Source of the DNA: Alphaproteobacteria bacterium
GTDB lineage: Bacteria > Pseudomonadota > Alphaproteobacteria > JACAEB01
Direction of reading: 5' to 3'
Length of the DNA stretch: 64,000 bases
NCBI GenBank assembly: GCA_024236075.1
Contig: JACKLE010000003.1
Coordinates: 179,343 to 243,342, forward strand
Position 1 is the first letter of the stretch. Every line of letters starts with the position of its first letter. A program made the translations under genes and the position numbers. Under the pieces are notes generated by a model. That model had not been told where the DNA came from. It saw nothing but the letters and a program-made list of their open reading frames with translations, and made no database searches. Shown piece after piece: positions 38,435-47,464 of the stretch.

Positions 38435-39202
38435 ATGCATGATGAAGTCTCAACGCTGGCGACCGCTGGTTGGTTCGATCAGGCCCTGTTCGGCTACTAT
38501 CCCTATATCGCGCTGGCGGTGCTTGCCATCGGGTCGGTCCTGCGGTTCGACCGTGAGCCCTACACTTGGAGGTCCGGTTCGTCTCAACTGTTGCGACGCA
38601 AGCAACTCGTGCTCGGGTCGGTGCTCTTCCATGTCGGGGTCTTGATCATTTTCGGCGGGCACTTCGTCGGTCTGCTGACGCCGATCGAAGTCTTTGACGC
38701 CGTCGGCATCAGCCATGGCGCCAAGCAGGTGCTCGCCATCGTCGCAGGCGGCATCGCCGGTGTGCTCGCAATCCTGGGCGCGCTGATCCTGCTGCATCGT
38801 CGCCTGTTCGATCCGCGTATTCGCGCCAATTCGAGTTTTGGCGATACGGCGATTCTTGCCCTCCTGACGGCGCAGCTTGCGCTTGGCCTGTCCACGATCC
38901 CGCTGTCGTCTCAACATCTCGATGGATCGGAAATGGTCAAGTTTATGTCGTGGGCGCAGAGCATCTTCACCTTCCGGCCCGGCGCCGCAAATTATGTGAC
39001 CGACGTCCACTGGATCTTCAAGGCGCACCTGATCCTTGGGCTGACCATATTCCTGGTCTTCCCGTTCACCCGGCTGGTCCATATGCTTTCAGCGCCGGTC
39101 TGGTATCTGAACCGCCGCGGCTGGCAACTGGTTCGTACACGCCGCGATATCGGCGCAGACAAGGCAAGGACTGCCGCGACAGCCGCCCGGAGGGCGTCAT
39201 GA
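38435..39202 (+). CDS. narI: Respiratory nitrate reductase gamma subunit (cytochrome b)
   Basis: The 255-residue membrane subunit has five helices and binds two b-type hemes that take electrons from quinol. FGYYPYIALAVLAIGSVLRF forms helix one, and the heme-ligand histidines lie in FHVGVLIIFGGHFVGLL (near residue 70) and in KAHLILGLTIFLVFPFTRLVHMLSAPVWYL (near residue 200). The ATG at 38435 has GAAAGGAAG upstream. It overlaps the parvulin gene as ATGA. Confidence 0.95.
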   Translation: MHDEVSTLATAGWFDQALFGYYPYIALAVLAIGSVLRFDREPYTWRSGSSQLLRRKQLVLGSVLFHVGVLIIFGGHFVGLLTPIEVFDAVGISHGAKQVLAIVAGGIAGVLAILGALILLHRRLFDPRIRANSSFGDTAILALLTAQLALGLSTIPLSSQHLDGSEMVKFMSWAQSIFTFRPGAANYVTDVHWIFKAHLILGLTIFLVFPFTRLVHMLSAPVWYLNRRGWQLVRTRRDIGADKARTAATAARRAS

Positions 39203-40332
39203 CGTCAGCGCGCGCCGTGTTCTACGGGGTTGAGATCCCCGAAAGCCTTTTGGCGACCGAACTGCAAAACCATCAGGCGCCGTCGCTCACGCAAGCCCGC
39301 GCGCTGGCGGGCCGGGCGCTCGCGGCCAAGGCCTTGCTTCTGGCCCGGGGACGCGAGCTCGGTCTTGCGGCTGAGCCGGAACGAAATGGCGACGGGCAGG
39401 AGGAAACACGAGAGGAAGCCCTGATCCGGGTCGTGCTGAGCGAGGAAGTCGAGGCCGAGCCGCCCTCGGATGAAGCAATCCGCGCGGTCTATGACGGGAA
39501 CCCGGACGGTTTCCGATCGCCGCCGCTTCTCGAAGCCTCGCATATCCTGATCGCGCCGTCTGAGCCTAGGGGCGAAGCATGGGAGAAGGCTCGCCTGGAG
39601 GCGCTGGCGCTGATCGTTGACCTGACGGACAGGCCGTCTGAATTTTTCCGCCTTGCGATGAACCAGTCGGCCTGTCCGTCGGCGTCGGAAGGCGGCAGCC
39701 TTGGTCAGTTGAGTCCCGGGGATGTCCTGCCGGTCATCTGGAACGCGCTCGTCAACATGGATGTAGGCGCGATTAGCGGCGAGCCCATCGCCAGCGAACA
39801 TGGCTGGCATGTCCTTCGACTGGACCATCGCTCGGACGGCGAGCGACTGCCCTTCGACTATGTCCGCCCGCATATCGCCATGCAGCTGGAAGCGCGCGCC
39901 TGGGCCAGGGCGGCGGCGGCGTTCGTCGACCGGCTGCTCGGCGAGTCAGCGGCGCATCCGGGGCTCTGTCTTACCGAAGCCGGCGGACTCGATACCGGAG
40001 AAGGCGCAATTGCGCGCGCCGACGGTTTGCTGGGCGAGGCGCTTGGCGATGCCCGTCTTGCCTATGAGGCGCTTGGTGAGGCGGCGCGAAAGCGGCTCGA
40101 TCACGCGGCGACCGAACATGGCGAGGACGCGGCTGATCTTCTCGCCCGTTCGATCCGGACTTTTCTGTCGATAGCAGATGATGAGGCGTGGACCCAACTC
40201 ATCTCTCGCCTGCGCGATAGCGAGGCGCCGCTCGCTGACAGCCTTGCGCTGATCGTGTCCCACCAGCTTCCGCCGATCCACAAGACTCACACACTGATCA
40301 CCATGAGAAACGGACAGCGCGCGACTGGTTAA
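39199..40332 (+). CDS. Parvulin-type peptidyl-prolyl isomerase (NifM-like) linked to narI
   Basis: The 377-residue protein has a parvulin domain at about residues 110-215, with LLEASHILIAP, SEGGSLGQLSPGDVLPVIWNAL and ISGEPIASEHGWHVLRLDHR. The N-terminal helical part begins without a signal peptide, so it is probably cytoplasmic, and the C-terminal 140 residues are unknown. The layout recalls NifM, a foldase for one oxidoreductase. Translational coupling to narI suggests it helps nitrate reductase assembly; this is inference. Confidence 0.82.
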   Translation: MTSARAVFYGVEIPESLLATELQNHQAPSLTQARALAGRALAAKALLLARGRELGLAAEPERNGDGQEETREEALIRVVLSEEVEAEPPSDEAIRAVYDGNPDGFRSPPLLEASHILIAPSEPRGEAWEKARLEALALIVDLTDRPSEFFRLAMNQSACPSASEGGSLGQLSPGDVLPVIWNALVNMDVGAISGEPIASEHGWHVLRLDHRSDGERLPFDYVRPHIAMQLEARAWARAAAAFVDRLLGESAAHPGLCLTEAGGLDTGEGAIARADGLLGEALGDARLAYEALGEAARKRLDHAATEHGEDAADLLARSIRTFLSIADDEAWTQLISRLRDSEAPLADSLALIVSHQLPPIHKTHTLITMRNGQRATG

Positions 40333-40349
40333 GGGAAAGGAGCTGGCTC

Positions 40350-40910
40350 ATGCCCAAGGCAATCGAGTTCACGCCGATCGAGCCTATACCGCTCGACCTG
40401 CTTCGCGAACCGCTAATCTGGTTCTTCGCAGAACATTACCGGCATCGCGATGTCTGCACGCGGCTGACGGAGCTCGCCCGGTCGGTCATCTTCGACGAGG
40501 CGGCTCTTCGGGAAATCTACCGCTTCCTCGACCGCGACCTTCCCCTGCATGTGATCGACGAGGAGGATGATCTGTTTCCGCTGCTGCGCCGGCGCTGCGA
40601 ACCCGATGACCAGATCGAACTGGTTCTCGGCATGCTGTCGGCGGAGCATGCCGCGGACATGAGCGAGGGCGCCGCCGTCAAGTCTCTGGTCGGCGCGGCG
40701 CTTGCCGAGCAGCGGGGCCTTGCCTGCTATGCCGAGGCCGGGGCGGCCATCGACGCGTTCTGCCAGAAACAGAAGCGGCATATCGCTGTGGAAAACGCCG
40801 TAGTCCTCCCCATCGCGCGACATCGCCTCGGCGAGGACGATCTCATCAGCCTTGGCCAGAGGCTGGCGGCCCGTCGTGGCCTCGCAAATCCGTTTCAGGC
40901 CGCCTCATGA
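40350..40910 (+). CDS. Hemerythrin domain protein
   Basis: The 186-residue four-helix protein has the di-iron ligand pattern: His29 and His32 (AEHYRHRD), His67 with the acidic patch at 70-74 (LPLHVIDEEDD), a His in LSAEHAADM near 105, and His/Glu in HIAVENAVVLP near 145. Such proteins sense or store O2, or handle NO and iron; RIC/YtfE proteins repair nitrosylated clusters. It is in the nar transcript, which favours a role against NO or nitrite stress. It overlaps the carbonic anhydrase gene as ATGA. Confidence 0.85.
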   Translation: MPKAIEFTPIEPIPLDLLREPLIWFFAEHYRHRDVCTRLTELARSVIFDEAALREIYRFLDRDLPLHVIDEEDDLFPLLRRRCEPDDQIELVLGMLSAEHAADMSEGAAVKSLVGAALAEQRGLACYAEAGAAIDAFCQKQKRHIAVENAVVLPIARHRLGEDDLISLGQRLAARRGLANPFQAAS

Positions 40911-41545
40911 TCCGGACGCTGCTCGACAACAACATGAACTGGGCCAGCGCCCGTGTGCGCGCCGACCCGGACTTTTTTCGCCGCCTCGCAGCCCAGCAAG
41001 CGCCCGAATATCTCTGGATCGGGTGCAGCGACAGCCGCGTGCCCGCCAATGAGATCGTCGGCCTTGATCCCGGCGAGCTGTTCGTACACCGCAACATCGC
41101 CAATCTGGCGCCGCCGCGCGACATGAATTTCCTCGCCGTGCTGCAGTTCTCCATCGAAGTGCTGAAGGTGCGCCACATTATTGTGTGCGGCCACTATGGA
41201 TGCGGCGGCGTACGCGCCGCGCTCGACACCGAGCGGCGCGGCCTGATCGACCACTGGCTGCAGCCTGTCACCGATCTTGCGCACCGACATCAGGGACATC
41301 TCGACGCAATTGCGGATTTCGATACGCGCGTGAACGTCGCCTGCGAGCACAATGTCCGCGCACAGGTCGAATATCTCGGCCACAATCCCTTCGTGACCGA
41401 TGCATGGCGGCGTGGCCAAAGGCTCGAAATCCATGGCTGGATCTATTCGATCCGTGATGGCCTCCTGCGCGATCTCGGACTGACTATCGAGCGGTCGAAA
41501 GATGCCGACCGTCTCGCTGCAAGGGCTTGGTTTCCCGATGGATAA
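40907..41545 (+). CDS. Beta-class carbonic anhydrase
   Basis: The 212-residue zinc enzyme interconverts CO2 and bicarbonate. Zinc ligands are Cys40, His97 and Cys100 (WIGCSDSRVP and VCGHYGCGGV), and the Asp42-Arg44 dyad is present. VGLDPGELFVHRNIANLAPP is the usual segment between. It is translationally coupled to the hemerythrin gene and its 3' end overlaps mobA by 8 bases, an unusual place for this enzyme. Confidence 0.92.
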   Translation: MIRTLLDNNMNWASARVRADPDFFRRLAAQQAPEYLWIGCSDSRVPANEIVGLDPGELFVHRNIANLAPPRDMNFLAVLQFSIEVLKVRHIIVCGHYGCGGVRAALDTERRGLIDHWLQPVTDLAHRHQGHLDAIADFDTRVNVACEHNVRAQVEYLGHNPFVTDAWRRGQRLEIHGWIYSIRDGLLRDLGLTIERSKDADRLAARAWFPDG

Positions 41546-42125
41546 GGTGGGGGTGGTCATTCTCGCCGGCGGCCTCGGAACGCGCATGGGCGGCGGCAAG
41601 CCGGAACGGCTGTTCAGGGGGCGCAGGCTGATTGATCCCGTCCTTGATCGCGCGTCAGCATGGCGCTTGCCAACGGTACTCTGTGTACGGAAGCAAGCTC
41701 AGCTGACGGAGGATACGCTTGGTCAGCTTCTCGACAGGCCCGACATCGAAGGCCCACTTGCGGGTTTGTTGGCCGCGCTGGACTGGGCGACGGGCGTCGG
41801 GCTTGAGCACATTCTCACCCTGCCTTGCGACACGCCTTTCCTGCCTGAGGATGTCCTTGCAAGGCTATTAAGCGCGTCGCGCACCGCAGGAGCGCCGGCT
41901 GTGGCTGCATCGAACGCCCGTCGCCACCCGACATGCGCTGTCTGGCCGCGCGACAGTCGTTCGGGCGTTGAGGCCTACGCCGCAACAGGCCGACGCAGCC
42001 TCTCCGGCGCCCTCGACAACTGCGCGGCGGTCGACGTTTTCTGGCCCCTGAGCACCCTGGATCCATTCGTGAACATCAATACGCCCGGTGATATTGATCT
42101 GCTCGAAATAAGTTCCGCGCTCTAG
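41538..42125 (+). CDS. mobA: Molybdenum cofactor guanylyltransferase
   Basis: The 195-residue enzyme adds GMP to Mo-molybdopterin to form the MGD cofactor of NarG. The nucleotide-binding LAGGLGTRMGGGKPERLF motif is at residues 8-25, and LPCDTPFLPEDVL near residue 93 carries the metal-binding Asp. The start lies inside the carbonic anhydrase gene. The IS fragment abuts the stop codon, so the island ends exactly here. Confidence 0.92.
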   Translation: MDKVGVVILAGGLGTRMGGGKPERLFRGRRLIDPVLDRASAWRLPTVLCVRKQAQLTEDTLGQLLDRPDIEGPLAGLLAALDWATGVGLEHILTLPCDTPFLPEDVLARLLSASRTAGAPAVAASNARRHPTCAVWPRDSRSGVEAYAATGRRSLSGALDNCAAVDVFWPLSTLDPFVNINTPGDIDLLEISSAL

Positions 42126-42500
42126 GCCCTGTTTACAAACTCATTGACGCCTGAATCGACGCTTGATTCAAGGATGCCTCTTGAGGGAGGCGGAATTGAG
42201 TCGCGGCGATCTGAGCGAAGCGGAATGGCGGCTTTTGAAGGATCTTCTGCCCGCTGAGCGCGGTCGAAAGAGCCGCCCCGCGCAGGACAACCGGAAGATC
42301 GTGAACGGGATTTTGTGGCGCATCCGCACTGGCGCGCCCTGGCGCGACGTGCCGGAGAAATACGGCAAGTGGATGACCGTCTATCAGCGCTTCCGACGAT
42401 GGAGCGAAGCAGGCGTCTGGGAGGCTGTCGCCTCGACGCTCGCCGGCGCGATGGCCGACAACAAGCATCACAGCATCGACTCAACGACCGTTCGGGGTAT
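42125..42500 (+). mobile_element. IS5-family (IS427-like) element, 5' fragment
   Basis: Starting at the mobA stop codon, GGCCCTGTTTACAAACTC looks like the terminal repeat of an IS5-family element. A transposase frame follows, with LSRGDLSEAEWRLLKDLLPAERGRKSRPAQDN and WRIRTGAPWRDVPEKYGKW, ending at HSIDSTTVRG. The frame then runs into the reverse-strand DUF3179 gene and stops. The DDE catalytic core and right end are missing, so it cannot transpose. Confidence 0.8.
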
Positions 42501-43042
42501 TGTTGCCACCAGGAATATGACGACCTGTCATACATGATCAGGTCGGAGTGCCGCAGCTTGCCGGTCGTTCCAAACTCAAGCGTGCGGCCGTCGATGCGGC
42601 GATCGAGAACGACCGCGGCATTGCAGAGGGGGCAGAAGGTGATCGCCACCGGGCGACCGCCGACGACATCGTTCACGATTTCATGGTACATCATGATGCG
42701 CAGCGGATAGGCGCGCGCATCCCCGTTCTCTACAAAACTGATGACGGGGTCCCGCAACGAAAGCGGAACATCGCCGGCGTGACGCCTGCGCGAATATTGC
42801 CCGCGGCGGACAAGCGCGCCGCCTTCCTCGAGTTCGACGTCGGCAACAGAAACAAATCTCGGATCATCGATCGACGGGATTGAGTCGCGCTGCAGGTTCG
42901 AGTCTATTTCCCGGACTTCGACTTCAATTCGTGTGAAATCCGTATGCGGCCATTCTTTTTTCCACGCGTCCGGCGCCGAGCCCGCCTGGGCGGTCCCGAG
43001 AAACAGCATTGCCGCAATCAGAGAGCCGATCGGGAACTGCAT
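42498..43042 (-). pseudogene. DUF3179 domain protein, 3' end replaced by the IS fragment
   Basis: The reading frame from ATG 43042 (MQFPIGSLIAAMLF, a signal peptide ending near AQAGSA) shows the DUF3179 landmarks DDPRFVSVADVELE, MMYHEIVNDVVGG and VAITFCPLCNAAVVLDRRIDG. It then reads GKLRHSDLIMYDR and stops matching after YSWWQQ, at the IS junction. Family members are about 300-400 residues, so at least 150 residues are lost. The intact protein would be exported; its function is unknown. Confidence 0.8.
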
Positions 43043-43218
43043 TTTTCGCTGTCCTTGCTTCAAAGAGGGAATGCGTCAATCCTGCCCTCGCGCCGCCGCG
43101 GCGCCCAATCACAAGAAGGCGCCTGGAAGGATTTCATTGCCCCCAATCGCTGCGCAGGCGCGCCCAGGAGGTTCATGGCGCGTCCATCCTGTATGCGAAA
43201 GCGGGCCCGTCGCGCAGC

Positions 43219-43776
43219 TCACCCAATGCCGATCATTCTTCCGAATTCAGCATAGGTCCGTGTGCGCCGGAATTCGCGCTCTTCTTCGGTCGGCGGGTGC
43301 GCGTCGTAATCAAAAGACACGCCAGTTCCCTCGATGATCCTGTTCATGTAATTGAACAGCGCCGCCACTTGAATCGCATCGAAGAGCGCGCGTTCGGACC
43401 AGCCCGCATCATAGACTGCTTTTGCATCAGCTTCTGTCAGGTGCGGCGGCAGGTTCTTCAGCTTCGCCGCATAGCGAAGAAGCGGTTTCAGTTTCGGATC
43501 TATCGGCGCCGTTTCGAGATTGGCGACCATTGCTTCGACGATCGCCGCGTCAAAGCCGAAGATGTCAGCGTAAAGCTTGTGCGCCCCGTAGCAGAAGCCG
43601 CAGGCGTTGAGGCCGGAGACATAGGCCGCGATCAGCTCGCGTTCGCCGACGCTGAGCGGGCTCTCGCCGCGCAGCAAAAGGTCATGATAATCGAGCAGGG
43701 GCTTCACATGTTCCGGAAAGCGCCGATAGACGTCAGCAAGATGCGGCGTCTCCGGCAATGACGGAAAGAGACTCAT
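43219..43776 (-). CDS. Peroxidase-related / carboxymuconolactone decarboxylase-like protein (AhpD family)
   Basis: The 185-residue protein holds the AhpD redox motif CGFCYGAH near residue 58, with two active-site Cys and His. The helical fold runs LTEADAKAVYDAGWSERALFDAIQVAALFNYMNRIIEG near the end. AhpD-like proteins reduce peroxides or act as disulfide oxidoreductases. It precedes a DoxX-like gene on the same strand, a common pairing. The gap between the DUF3179 remnant and this gene (43043-43218) is empty. Confidence 0.82.
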   Translation of the reverse strand: MSLFPSLPETPHLADVYRRFPEHVKPLLDYHDLLLRGESPLSVGERELIAAYVSGLNACGFCYGAHKLYADIFGFDAAIVEAMVANLETAPIDPKLKPLLRYAAKLKNLPPHLTEADAKAVYDAGWSERALFDAIQVAALFNYMNRIIEGTGVSFDYDAHPPTEEEREFRRTRTYAEFGRMIGIG

Positions 43777-43806
43777 AATCGCTCCAGTTCGCGGGAAATC
43801 GACGTG

Positions 43807-44202
43807 TCAGCGCTTTGCCGCGCGCGTCTGCATCAACACCAATACAGCGACGATGAAGGAGCCGGCGGCCATGAAGAAGAGCACAGGCGTCGGCGCAGCG
43901 CCCGGCGCCATGGCGACGCTGACGCCAAGCCAGGGCGACAGGTGGAAGCCAATAGCGCCGCCGATGATCGCAACCGCACCGAGAGCGCCGTAGAGCCGTG
44001 TCCGCGGCAGAACCAGCATCGCCGCTGCGACAAGTTCCGCAACGCCCGTCGCCATGCGCACAAGCGGTTCGAAGAGTGCAATCCCGGATCGCTCAGCGAT
44101 GGTTGCGAAAATCACGTTCTCGGCGCCGAATTTCTGCAAGCCTATCATGATTAGAAACGCCGCGAGGATGAACGCTGGCGCATGCGCGAAAATTTTTGAC
44201 AT
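43807..44202 (-). CDS. DoxX-like small membrane protein
   Basis: The 131-residue protein has four hydrophobic segments. It begins AFILAAFLIMIGLQKFGAEN, the DoxX-like first helix, and follows with PLVRMATGVAELVAAAMLVL and FFMAAGSFIVAVLVLM. DoxX proteins are small quinol- or thiol-linked membrane proteins of uncertain role. It is 30 bases upstream of the AhpD-like gene and divergent from the metallo-hydrolase gene. Confidence 0.7.
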   Translation of the reverse strand: MSKIFAHAPAFILAAFLIMIGLQKFGAENVIFATIAERSGIALFEPLVRMATGVAELVAAAMLVLPRTRLYGALGAVAIIGGAIGFHLSPWLGVSVAMAPGAAPTPVLFFMAAGSFIVAVLVLMQTRAAKR

Positions 44203-44292
44203 GATCTCTCCTGTTGTTGTCTAGTTCGACGTCCGCCGCCGCGTGGGCTGGCGAAATTGTTGAAAAGCAGCAGGCCTGAAAGGTATCCGCGC

Positions 44293-45213
44293 ATGATCCG
44301 AAGTCGAGTCCTGATCGCGGCGTCGATCCTCGCGGCGCAGATCGCGTCGGCGACCGCAGCTTGCCCCGGAAAATTCGCGGTTGAAGTGCTCGGCTCCGGC
44401 GGGCCGCTCGCGGACGATGCGCGGGCGAGTTCCAGCTATCTTGTCTGGATCGAAGGAAAGTCGCGGCTCCTGGTCGATGCTGGCGGCGGGTCCTTCGTGC
44501 GCTTTGGCGAGGCTGGCGCCGACATGACGACGCTTGATGCGGTCCTCATCAGCCATTTTCACGCTGACCATGTCAGCGATCTTGCAGCGCTTCTGAAGAG
44601 CGCCTCGTTCGACAAGAAGGAGGAGGCGCTGATGATCGCCGGGCCGTCCGGCGGCGCAGCCTTTCCGGGCCTCAACGCGTTCCTCGCCGCTCACTATGAT
44701 CCCTTGAACGGCGCCTACCGATATTTGTCGAAGCTCCTGTCCGGCGAGGTCGGAGCGTTCCGCATCGCCGGGTTTGAAGTCGATGCGACAGGCGAAGGCG
44801 CGACGGTCATTCTCGACAAGGCGGACTTCAAAGTCGAGGCGGTGCCGGTGAACCATGGCGACGTTCCGGCGCTCGCCTATATCGTCTCGACCGATGATGG
44901 CGCGGCGGTTTTCGCCGGCGATCAGAGTCTGCTCAGCGAAACGTTCGATCGCGTCCTCGCCGGGCGCCAGCCTGACGTCCTGATCGCACATCACGCGATT
45001 TCCGGCGCACGCGGACAGCCGCGCGGTTTGCATCGCGATCCTGGTTCGATCGGCGAAATGGCGGCGTCGGCCGGCGCAAAGCGTCTCATTCTTTCGCACA
45101 ACATGAAGCGCGCGCTCGATGATTGGCGCGCTGGTCGCAAGGCGATCCGCAAATCCTACAAAGGGAAGATCGACCTTGCTGAAGACGGAATGTGCCTTGT
45201 GATCGCGCGCTGA
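44293..45213 (+). CDS. Exported metallo-beta-lactamase-fold hydrolase
   Basis: The 306-residue protein begins with a signal peptide (SRVLIAASILAAQIASATAA, cleavage near residue 22). The MBL metal motif is SHFHADHVSDL near residue 90, a further His lies in VNHGDVPALAYIV near 190, and a last one in LILSHNMKRAL near 275. The substrate is unknown. I chose ATG 44293 because it starts the signal peptide. It stands alone, convergent with the bufferin operon's DoxX gene. Confidence 0.82.
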   Translation: MIRSRVLIAASILAAQIASATAACPGKFAVEVLGSGGPLADDARASSSYLVWIEGKSRLLVDAGGGSFVRFGEAGADMTTLDAVLISHFHADHVSDLAALLKSASFDKKEEALMIAGPSGGAAFPGLNAFLAAHYDPLNGAYRYLSKLLSGEVGAFRIAGFEVDATGEGATVILDKADFKVEAVPVNHGDVPALAYIVSTDDGAAVFAGDQSLLSETFDRVLAGRQPDVLIAHHAISGARGQPRGLHRDPGSIGEMAASAGAKRLILSHNMKRALDDWRAGRKAIRKSYKGKIDLAEDGMCLVIAR

Positions 45214-45275
45214 TTGCGGCCGTCGCCGTCGATTGGCGCGACAGCAATGCGACCAGCCCTTCTGTCTTAGATTCC

Positions 45276-45761
45276 TCACTTGCGGCGGCCCAGCAGCGCG
45301 TCAATCGACAAGGCGCCGGGACCGCGCTGCAGGACGACCATCAAAGGCGCGGCCCATTGCAGATGCATCGCCCAGTTTCCGTTCGGATTGAGAAGCTCCT
45401 CGGGAAAAACATAAAACTGAATGACAGCCGTCATAACAAGAAGGCCGAGCGCGCCGACCCGCGTCAGCAATCCCAGCACAAGCAGGGGCGGCAACAGATT
45501 TTCGCCAAGGGCGGCCATTTGCGCCGCGATCGGTGCGATCGCTTCGGGGAATCCGAACTCCTCCTGAAAGAGGTAGACTTTAGAGGCTTTGAGCGAAAAC
45601 AGTTCATACTTGATCCCGAAGAGATCGGCGCCTTCCAGTTTTGACTGCCCCGACCGCCAAAATGGAACCGCCGCCGCAACCCGGCAGGCGAGAGCGACGA
45701 GGGTATAGGGGACTTTCGAACACAACGCCGAAAACCGGCCATAAAGATCGACATGCATCAC
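45276..45761 (-). CDS. DoxX family membrane protein of the bufferin operon
   Basis: The 161-residue protein has four hydrophobic helices and the DoxX signatures LACRVAAAVPFWRSGQSKLEG near residue 25 and PIAAQMAALGENLLPPLLVLG near 80. It overlaps bufC by 4 bases. DoxX genes are regular last members of bufferin operons (often called bufD), where they are thought to help membrane-side handling of the peptide; this is established only by gene order. Confidence 0.85.
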   Translation of the reverse strand: MMHVDLYGRFSALCSKVPYTLVALACRVAAAVPFWRSGQSKLEGADLFGIKYELFSLKASKVYLFQEEFGFPEAIAPIAAQMAALGENLLPPLLVLGLLTRVGALGLLVMTAVIQFYVFPEELLNPNGNWAMHLQWAAPLMVVLQRGPGALSIDALLGRRK

Positions 45762-46570
45762 GCTCTCCGTTCCTGATCAAGTTCCGCTGCAATGATCACG
45801 TTGTAAGACATTATACATTGCAGAATTTCGGCGGGGGAGGCGGCCGTATTCTCGTTCAGAGCCGCTTCAATCGCCTCGCCGAGCGTGTCGCCAGCGTCGA
45901 GACGGTCGAGCGCACGCCAGACTTCTGCCGACAATGGTGTGACGACGACTTCAGCCTCCGGTCGCGCAATGAGAACGCGCTCGCCGATTGACGATAATTG
46001 AAGCTTTCCCTCTCGCCTTTCACGGTTGTGAAGCCAGATGGCGTAAACCGGGTGCCTCGACGTGAGCAGCGACATCGAGGGGTGAAGCGTCAGGCGCGCC
46101 CTGTTCGGATCCTCGCCGATGCGATCGAACAATTCATCCGGGCGCAGCGGGGTTGCTTCTGCAGCGTGATAGGCGCGAAGCCAGGCGATCTCAAGGCGCG
46201 CGACATCCGCAAGATAGGGCAGCGATGCGGCAGGCTCGAACGATCCGAGAAACTCCGGCACGTGATCGCCATATCGGGCGACAAGGCGCGATTTCGGCGG
46301 ATGCGCATGAAAATACTCATGCGCCAAATATCGGAAAAAGCCGTCGCCGACGAGCAGGGCGATAACCGGAAATGAATCCTCAAGCGCGTGCAGATACGCG
46401 GCGCGCACATTGTTTCGATAAACAGCGACGCCGGCGGCGATCTTTGCGTCGCTTCCGTTGACCGGAGCGAGCGGGCCTATGTCGGCGACGGAAGCGAGCG
46501 CCCGCGAAAAGCCGCCATAGACCCGCATGACGCCGTCGCTCTCGGATTGGTGCATGACATCGCCCTTCAT
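45758..46570 (-). CDS. bufC: Bufferin maturation partner (HvfC/BufC family, DUF2063)
   Basis: The 270-residue protein has the DUF2063 domain in its N-terminal 110 residues (VYRNNVRAAYLHALEDSFPVI, then EYFHAHPPKSRLVARYG). A C-terminal half follows with LEIAWLRAYHAAEATPL. BufC/MbnC-like partners present the precursor peptide to the DUF692 oxidase. I start at ATG 46570, which forms an ATGA overlap with bufB; the frame is open further upstream inside bufB. Confidence 0.85.
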   Translation of the reverse strand: MKGDVMHQSESDGVMRVYGGFSRALASVADIGPLAPVNGSDAKIAAGVAVYRNNVRAAYLHALEDSFPVIALLVGDGFFRYLAHEYFHAHPPKSRLVARYGDHVPEFLGSFEPAASLPYLADVARLEIAWLRAYHAAEATPLRPDELFDRIGEDPNRARLTLHPSMSLLTSRHPVYAIWLHNRERREGKLQLSSIGERVLIARPEAEVVVTPLSAEVWRALDRLDAGDTLGEAIEAALNENTAASPAEILQCIMSYNVIIAAELDQERRA

Positions 46571-47412
46571 GCAGCCGCCTCCAAGAGGCGATGTGACGCC
46601 TTGGCAGACTCCTCGGCCAGTTCCTTCAGGGCAGGCGTATTCGTGTCCCACTCAATCAGGGTCGGACGCGGTCCGGCCCGCCGGACGAAGCGTTCAAACA
46701 GCGACCAGACCTCGTCGCAAACATGAGCGCCGTGATTATCGACGCGCAGCGCCACATTTGCGTGGGTGTCGATCGCATGCCCCGCCAGGTGAACCTGTCC
46801 GACGGCGGCCGCGTCGATGTCGTCGATATACGCTTCGTGACTGAATCCGAGGTTCGAAGCGCTGACGAAGACGTTGTTGATGTCTAGCAAGAGGCCGCAA
46901 CCCGTGCGACGCGCGAGCTCATTGAGAAAGATCGGCTCGGCGATGTGGTTGCATGACCACTCAAGGTAGGAAGAGGGATTCTCGATCAGGATACGGCGTC
47001 TCAAGCGCGTCTGAATCTGGTCCACATGTTCGGCGGTGCGACCAAGCGTTTCTTCCGTCAACGGAGGAGGAAGCAGATCATTCAGGAATACGCCGCCGTC
47101 CGCACTCCATGCGAGATGCTCGGAGACAATCGCCGGCTCGAACCGGTCGACAAGCGCCGCAAGGCGATCGAGATGATCTGCATCGAGCGGATCGCGTCCC
47201 CCGACCGAAAGGCAAACCCCGTGCATGGTGATAGGAAACCGTTCACGAATCGCAGATAACCAGCGCAAAGGCGGACCGCCGCCATTCATGTAGTTTTCGG
47301 CGTGGACTTCAAAAAAGCCCAACCCGTAGGTTCGCTCCAAGGCATCGCGGTAGTGAGCGACCTTGAGGCCGACGCCGACGGCCCCGGAAGGGAGTTCGCG
47401 GTCCGCGCTCAT
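46567..47412 (-). CDS. bufB: Multinuclear iron oxidase of the DUF692 family, bufferin-modifying
   Basis: The 281-residue TIM-barrel protein resembles MbnB. It shows GVGLKVAHYRDALE at the start and FFEVHAENYMNGGGPPLRWL near residue 33, then ITMHGVCLSVGG, SEHLAWSADGGVF, ILIENPSSYLEWS, LLLDINNVFVSASN and VHLAGHAID. The His/Glu/Asp residues of these blocks form the iron site. BufB enzymes turn peptide cysteines into copper-binding heterocycles. Its stop overlaps the bufC start. Confidence 0.9.
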   Translation of the reverse strand: MSADRELPSGAVGVGLKVAHYRDALERTYGLGFFEVHAENYMNGGGPPLRWLSAIRERFPITMHGVCLSVGGRDPLDADHLDRLAALVDRFEPAIVSEHLAWSADGGVFLNDLLPPPLTEETLGRTAEHVDQIQTRLRRRILIENPSSYLEWSCNHIAEPIFLNELARRTGCGLLLDINNVFVSASNLGFSHEAYIDDIDAAAVGQVHLAGHAIDTHANVALRVDNHGAHVCDEVWSLFERFVRRAGPRPTLIEWDTNTPALKELAEESAKASHRLLEAAA

Positions 47413-47464
47413 CGCGCCAGCCGATGAAATTGTGCGCGAAAAGCAGCGTCTTTCGCGGGCGGCA

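Noticed and set aside
43009..43761. A 250-residue forward frame opposite the AhpD-like gene
   Set aside because: The reverse strand carries the CGFCYGAH motif and full-length family similarity; the forward frame is a shadow.
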